From contig JADIZR010000008.1 in assembly GCA_016704655.1 (NCBI GenBank), positions 180,087 to 244,086 on the forward strand: a stretch of DNA of 64,000 nt. The letters are read 5' to 3'. The notes beneath the pieces are model-generated. The model ran no database searches. It was not told the DNA's origin and was given only the letters and a program-made list of their open reading frames with translations. The DNA is from Pseudomonadota bacterium. GTDB taxonomy: Bacteria; Pseudomonadota; Gammaproteobacteria; Steroidobacterales; Steroidobacteraceae. Positions 62,056 through 64,000 of this stretch are shown in pieces (positions within the stretch are counted from its first letter, which is position 1; every line of letters begins with the position of its first letter). The translations under genes and the position numbers were made by a program.

Positions 62056-64000
62056 TCACCCGAGGCTGTCGATCGCCAACGGGCGCGCTGAGCAATCGCA
62101 GACCGTTGGCGACAACCCAGGGAGGCTGGCGCCCATATCGGCGAATACCGCCATCCACATCGTGGCGCTGCCGAAAAGGGCCAGCACGAGGAAGACCGCC
62201 TTGATCCCCAGCGCCAGGGCTGATGTTCTGCCAGAGAATCGCACTGGTACGCCTCGAAAGGCGTATGGTTTCGGGGACCCGGCGCAGATCGTCGTTCATG
62301 ATCACGATGTCGGCCGCCTCCATGGCCGTGTCGGTGCCGATCGCCCCCATCGCAAAGCCAACGTCCGACTGGGCCAGCGCCGGCGCGTCGTTGATGCCGT
62401 CGCCGATCATTGCGGACGGTCCGTAGCGCTGCTGCAGGGCCTTCAGCGCACCCAGTTTGTCCGTTGGCAGCAAGTCGCCGCGGGCATCGTCGATTCCCGC
62501 CTGCTCCGCGATCGTGCGCGCCGTCGCCGCGTTGTCGCCCGACAGCATCAGCGGATGGACGCCAAGCGCCTTGAGTTCTGCCACCGCATCGGCCGAATGC
62601 GCCTTGATCCCGTCGGCGACCGCGAAGATGCCTAGCACGGCGCCGTCGGAAGCCAGGACCGTCACCGTCCGGCCGGCGGTTTCGTGCACGCGCAGCCGGG
62701 CTTCCAGGCTCGAGAGCTGCACTGGCCGCGCTCCTCGATCAGGCGATGGTTGCCGAGCACGTACGTCTGACCATCGACCGTTCCGGTCACGCCCCGCCCG
62801 GGCAGCGCCCTGTAGTTGACCACCGTCGCCCCGTTCTTCGGGAGCCCCTCCGCAATCGCCTTCGAAACCGGGTGATCCGGAGTGCCCGGCCAGGCTCGCG
62901 ACGATGGCTGCGATCCGATCGCGATCGGCGGCCCCATGCAGCGTGCTCCATTCGACCAGTCGCGGCTTGCCTTCAGTGATGGTGCCGGTCTTGTCGAACG
63001 CGATCGCCTTCAGGTGGCGGGCGCCTTCAAGATGGACTCCGCCCTTGATCAGGATGCCGCGCCGCGCCGCGGCGGCCAGCCCGCTCACGACCGTCACCGG
63101 CGTCGAAATGACCAGGGCGCAGGGGCATGCGATGACGAGCAACACCAAGGCCTTGTAGATGGCCTGCAGCCACGTCCAGCCGAACAGCCAGGGCCCCGAG
63201 ACGGCAACCAGAATCGCAATGACGAACACGGCAGGCGTGTAGACCGCGGCGAAGCGGTCGACGAAGCCCTGCGTCGGCGCCCGGTTCCCTTCCGCCTGCT
63301 CGACCGCGTGAATGATCCGCGCCAGCGTGGAATTTGCCGCCAGCGCGGTCACCTCGACCTCGATCAGCCCGTTCTCGTTGATCGTTCCGGCGAAGACCGG
63401 GTCGCCCGCCTCCTTGTCGACGGGGATGCTCTCGCCGGTCACCGGCGCCTGGTCGATGCTCGAATTTCCGGCGACGACGATGCCGTCGAGGGGAACGCGC
63501 TCGCCCGGCCCGATGCGGACGATGGCACGCAGCGGCACGTCGCCAACCCGCTCAACCTGCCACTCGCCTTTGGCCTGTCGAACCGTGGCTGTTTCCGGCG
63601 CCATCGCCATCAGTCCGGTGATGGCATGGCGAGCGCGTTCGACCGCCCGGGCCTCGATCAATTCCGCGATCGCGTACAACGCCATGACCATCGCCGCTTC
63701 GGCCCACTGCCCGATGAATACGGCGCCGGTCACCGCAACGCTCATCAGCGCGTTGATGTTCAGTCGGCCGGCGAGCAGCGCCGCGATACCCTTCTTGTAG
63801 ACGTCGAAACCGGCCAGCGCGATGGCGCTCCCCGCCAGCGCTAGTCCCAGCGCTTTCGTCACCATCGTCTCGGTGACGAAATAGCCCACCAGCTCAGCCG
63901 ATATCGCTAACACCAGGGCGCAAGCCAGCTTCATGGCCGCCGTGCGAACGCTGGCAGCAGCGGGCTCGTGGCTCTGTTCATCGGTAGCTGCTTCCGGCGT
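62056..64000 (-). CDS. Zn/Cd/Pb-exporting P1B-type ATPase (5' end outside window, frameshifted)
   Basis: At least 648 residues. The frame is open to the window edge, so the N-terminal metal-binding domain lies outside. Present are the CPC motif in VLLVIACPCALVISTPVTVV, the actuator VTGESIPVDK, the phosphorylation site AFDKTGTITEGKP and the hinge MIGDGINDAPALAQSDVGFA. CPC with STPVTVV fits the Zn/Cd/Pb class (CadA/ZntA/PbrA). Two compensating shifts near 62890 and 62725 garble the nucleotide-binding domain; corrected it reads SDHPVSKAIAEGLPKNGATV. A further shift near 62230 is needed to reach GIKAVFLVLALFGSATMWMA and the end RPLAIDSLG. Confidence 0.88.

Overview
The window is high-GC DNA from a Gram-negative proteobacterium. 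Outer-membrane and periplasmic systems (TonB-dependent receptor, patatin-Omp85 protein, Exb/TonB energiser, DsbA/DsbB/DsbD, PCu(A)C) and an assimilatory cysJIHG cluster suggest a gammaproteobacterium of the Xanthomonadales/Nevskiales/Steroidobacterales type. That placement is an inference from gene content only. No tRNA, rRNA or CRISPR was recognised.

Region 1 (1-28 kb) looks like stable chromosome and is mostly intact. It starts with an overlapping operon: a TPR protein (cut by the window edge), a small exported protein, ExbB, two ExbD proteins and a TonB-like protein, which together should form a proton-driven envelope energy-transfer complex. Next comes cysJ-cysI-cysH-cysG, which reduces PAPS to sulfite and sulfite to sulfide and makes the siroheme that CysI needs. 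After it lie a TonB-dependent receptor, a PlpD-like patatin, a small kinase/methyltransferase pair, marC (frameshifted), msrA, several lipid-related or periplasmic proteins (SRPBCC, SYLF, YceI), a CoA transferase, a GNAT enzyme, PEP carboxylase, a lysine-rich histone-like protein, a Nudix hydrolase and an MDR-family reductase.

Region 2 (28.2-34.8 kb) is one RHS/SpvB-type polymorphic-toxin locus on the minus strand. It is interrupted by a single in-frame amber codon, its tip is frameshifted, and a tiny ORF follows at the place where an immunity gene is expected.

Region 3 (35-52.5 kb) mixes intact housekeeping genes (acid phosphatase, VOC-NTF2 fusion, YaiI, YbiT-like ABC-F) with accessory and broken material. 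This includes a RidA remnant, a marR-emrA-emrB efflux operon with a dyad operator, an M20 peptidase, two IS91-type transposase remnants around a higBA toxin-antitoxin pair, a truncated MNT/HEPN pair, an AbiE-like pair with a palindromic operator, and a yybP-ykoY-type manganese riboswitch driving an UPF0016 exporter. A duplicated copy of the abiEii 3' end brackets the riboswitch-exporter segment.

Region 4 (52.7-64 kb, all minus strand) is a metal and periplasmic-redox cluster. In transcription order it holds a Zn/Cd/Pb P-type ATPase (running off the window), a small membrane protein, DUF3703, LspA, SCO, DsbB, DsbA, a Met-rich mono-haem protein, PCu(A)C, a CDF exporter, a zinc-ribbon protein, DsbD and a PmtA-like methyltransferase. 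The layout resembles pbr/cad lead-cadmium resistance operons joined to copper chaperones and thiol oxidoreductases.

A general caution applies. From about 39 kb onward many conserved genes need one or more single-base corrections to read through, often at homopolymer runs. Some of these are probably sequence errors. Others (RidA, the IS91 copies, MNT/HEPN) have lost whole internal blocks and are genuine decay.
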